Source of the DNA: Azonexus hydrophilus | Lineage (GTDB): Bacteria > Pseudomonadota > Gammaproteobacteria > Burkholderiales > Rhodocyclaceae | Assembly: GCF_001956855.1 (NCBI RefSeq) | Contig: NZ_MTHD01000001.1 | Span: 124,001 to 188,000 of the forward strand | Length of the DNA: 64,000 bases | Direction of reading: 5' to 3' | Shown here: positions 62,146 through 64,000 of the stretch, one piece after another | Layout of the letters: the number at the start of each line of letters is the position of its first letter | Numbering within the stretch: position 1 is the first letter of the stretch | Position numbers and translations under genes: made by a program | The notes under the pieces: generated by a model | Database searches by the model: none | The model's input: only the letters and a program-made list of their open reading frames with translations | Told to the model about the DNA's origin: nothing

Positions 62146-64000
62146 CAGGCATCCCCTTCGAACTCGACCAGCGCCGCACCATCGGCAACCTGCTCACCGG
62201 GCGCGTAGCAGAAGGCCTTGACGGTGCCGGTGGCGGGGGCGGTGATGGTGTGTTCCATCTTCATCGCTTCGAGGATCAAGAGCGGCGTGCCCTTTTCCAC
62301 TTTCTGGCCGGGCTGGGCGAGCAGGGCGACGATCTTGCCGGGCATCGGCGCGGTCAGGCCGCCGCCATGACTGTCGCCGGCGTCGACGCGGTGCAGCGGG
62401 TCGTCGCGCAGGAGTGAGTACGTGCTTCCCTGCAAAAATACCGTGCGCTTGTCGTCGACCGCAACAACGCTGGCGATCAGCCGGCGGTCGTCGAGTTCGA
62501 CGGCAAAGCGGTCGTCGTCCAGCTTGCGGCCGCGGGCCAGCGTTGTTGTCCCGGCGAGGGTGATCTGCCACTGGTCGCCCTGGTAGCGGATGACGGCGTC
62601 GATCAGCGTGTCTCCGTCACTGTCCTGCGCCGTGCGGAAACTGATGGTGCGCGCTGCCGACAGGTTCATCCGCCAGCCGTCACGGGCGTGCCAGGGCGAC
62701 CAGGGGTCGCCGCTGTTTTTCGCGACCTGGCGAGCGGCGTGCTGTTCCCACAGCAGTTCGCCGACGGTGGCGACGAGCAGCGCATCGCGCGGCGTTGGCT
62801 GGGCGGCCGGGAAGAGGAAATCCTTCTGCCGTTCGATCAGGCCGGTGTCGAGGTCGGCGCCGGCGAAGGCGGGGCAGGCGACGAGGCGGGACAGGAAGTC
62901 GATGTTGGTGGTCAGGCCGGCGACGCGATAGTCGGCCAGCGCCTTGCGCATGCGGGCCAGCGCGCCGTCGCGGGTTTCGTCCCAGACGATCAGCTTGGCG
63001 ATCATCGGGTCGTAGAAGGGCGTGATCTCGTCGCCTTCCTCGACGCCGGTATCGACGCGGACGTTGATCGACTCGGCCGGCGGCACCAGCCGCACCAGTT
63101 TGCCGGTGGCGGGCAGGAAGCCCTTGTTGGCGTCTTCGGCGTAGATGCGCGCTTCCAGCGCATGGCCGCGAATCTGCAACTGGTTTTGGGCCAGCGGCAG
63201 CGGTTGACCGCAAGCGACGCGCAATTGCCACTCGACCAGATCCTGGCCGGTGATCATTTCGGTGACCGGGTGTTCGACCTGCAGCCGGGTGTTCATCTCC
63301 ATGAAGTAGAAGCTGCCGTCCTGATTTGCGATGAACTCGACCGTGCCGGCGCCGACATAGCCGACTGCCTTGGCAGCGGCGACGGCGGCTTCGCCCATTT
63401 CGCGCCGGCGCGCTTCGGTCATGCCGGGGGCCGGGGCTTCTTCCAGCACTTTCTGGTGCCGGCGCTGCACCGAGCAGTCGCGCTCGAACAGATAGACGCA
63501 ATTGCCCAGCGTGTCGGCGAAGACCTGGATTTCGATGTGGCGTGGCTTGGTGATGTATTTCTCGATCAGCACGTGATCGTCACCGAAACTGGAAATGGCC
63601 TCGCGTTTGCACGAGGCGAGTGCATCGGGGAAATCCTCGGATTTCTCGACCAGGCGCATGCCCTTGCCGCCACCACCGGCCGCGGCCTTGATCAGCACCG
63701 GGTAGCCGATCTTCTCGGCCTCGTCGTGCAGCAGCGTCGGCCGCTGGTCGTCGCCGTGGTAGCCCGGGGTCAGCGGCACGTTGGCCGTGCCCATCAGTTT
63801 CTTGGCTTCCGATTTCGAGCCCATGGCGCGGATCGCCGACGCCGGCGGGCCAATGAAGGCGATGCCGCTGGCGGCCAGTGCGTCGGCGAAATCGGCATTC
63901 TCGGACAGGAAGCCGTAGCCGGGATGCACTGCCTGGGCGCCGGTGCGCTTGCAGGCATCGATGATCCGGTCGGCGACCAGGTAGGACTCGCGTGCGGCCG
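62145..64000 (-). CDS. liuD: methylcrotonyl-CoA carboxylase, biotin-containing alpha subunit (5' end outside window)
   Basis: The frame is open at the right window edge, so the N terminus (about 50 residues) is missing. Visible parts: [18 protein letters not shown], the ATP-grasp domain ([20 protein letters not shown]), [20 protein letters not shown], the biotin carboxylase C-domain, and the carrier domain with biotin lysine in EAMKMEH near the end. Such proteins carboxylate acyl-CoA with a beta subunit. Linkage to HMG-CoA lyase favours 3-methylcrotonyl-CoA; geranyl-CoA or propionyl-CoA carboxylase are less likely alternatives. Confidence 0.92.
   Translation of the reverse strand, partial: AARESYLVADRIIDACKRTGAQAVHPGYGFLSENADFADALAASGIAFIGPPASAIRAMGSKSEAKKLMGTANVPLTPGYHGDDQRPTLLHDEAEKIGYPVLIKAAAGGGGKGMRLVEKSEDFPDALASCKREAISSFGDDHVLIEKYITKPRHIEIQVFADTLGNCVYLFERDCSVQRRHQKVLEEAPAPGMTEARRREMGEAAVAAAKAVGYVGAGTVEFIANQDGSFYFMEMNTRLQVEHPVTEMITGQDLVEWQLRVACGQPLPLAQNQLQIRGHALEARIYAEDANKGFLPATGKLVRLVPPAESINVRVDTGVEEGDEITPFYDPMIAKLIVWDETRDGALARMRKALADYRVAGLTTNIDFLSRLVACPAFAGADLDTGLIERQKDFLFPAAQPTPRDALLVATVGELLWEQHAARQVAKNSGDPWSPWHARDGWRMNLSAARTISFRTAQDSDGDTLIDAVIRYQGDQWQITLAGTTTLARGRKLDDDRFAVELDDRRLIASVVAVDDKRTVFLQGSTYSLLRDDPLHRVDAGDSHGGGLTAPMPGKIVALLAQPGQKVEKGTPLLILEAMKMEHTITAPATGTVKAFCYAPGEQVADGAALVEFEGDA

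Overview
The window is a high-GC, gene-dense chromosomal segment from a betaproteobacterium, most likely Rhodocyclales close to Dechloromonas or Azonexus. This assignment rests on gene content and on the style of the proteins: ThrH, a TorF-type porin with glnK-amtB, a selenocysteine-containing respiratory formate dehydrogenase, TAXI-type TRAP transport, SbtA/SbtB and many c-di-GMP proteins. It has not been confirmed by any search. There is no prophage, insertion sequence or CRISPR array. Four parS-like palindromes suggest the segment lies in the origin-proximal part of the chromosome.

Layout. 1-3.4 kb: a TRAP-TAXI transporter operon (receptor, fused membrane subunit, DUF1850) behind a sigma-54 type promoter. 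3.4-5.7 kb: a lipoprotein lipase-like hydrolase, a HAD phosphatase and a small membrane protein. 5.8-9.7 kb: metH, preceded by a promoter, an SAH riboswitch and a terminator that overlaps the aptamer. 9.7-15 kb: a histidine kinase/NtrC-type regulator pair, a DsrE-like protein and an RhlE-type helicase.

15-26.8 kb: a selenium and formate locus. It holds the formate dehydrogenase subunits (the alpha subunit contains an in-frame UGA selenocysteine codon followed by a SECIS hairpin), fdhE, selA, a flavocytochrome c sulfide dehydrogenase-like flavoprotein, an FMN reductase-like protein, a DHFR-like reductase, selB and tRNA-Sec. A well-spaced -24/-12 promoter and two palindromic operator-like sites lie in front of the dehydrogenase. 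The window therefore encodes the enzyme, its chaperone and most of the machinery to decode its UGA; selD and fdhD are not here. A GcvH-like/DsrE-like/mobA operon at 30.1-31.5 kb may supply or mature the molybdenum cofactor.

26.7-35.4 kb: a diguanylate cyclase, a LuxR-type regulator, a BamE-like lipoprotein, a rhodanese, an MFS efflux protein, ComM and UbiK. 35.4-38.4 kb: a nitrogen-regulated porin-glnK-amtB operon with an NtrC-like site and a sigma-54 promoter. 38.4-48.4 kb: a hydrolase, purU, thrH, a GGDEF-EAL protein coupled to a PhnD-like binding protein, an ABC-F ATPase, and two HD-GYP proteins, the second of which has lost its HD pair. 48.3-56 kb: mutY, a flavin reductase, tRNA-Gly(CCC), a LysR regulator divergent from sbtA-sbtB, a Lon-like domain protein, ubiX, a Gx transporter, a NusG-domain II protein and rapZ. 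56-64 kb: an M20 amidohydrolase, a chemoreceptor and a tightly overlapping operon with methylcrotonyl-CoA carboxylase alpha (cut by the window end), HMG-CoA lyase, an unknown protein, two DUF1289 proteins and an MBL-fold hydrolase.

The most unexpected signal is not a gene. A short word, TGCGGTCRA (best form YTGCGGTCRAC), occurs about 25 times, equally on both strands, in genes and between genes and in several reading frames. This is far above expectation and resembles a DNA-uptake or other genome-wide signal sequence.
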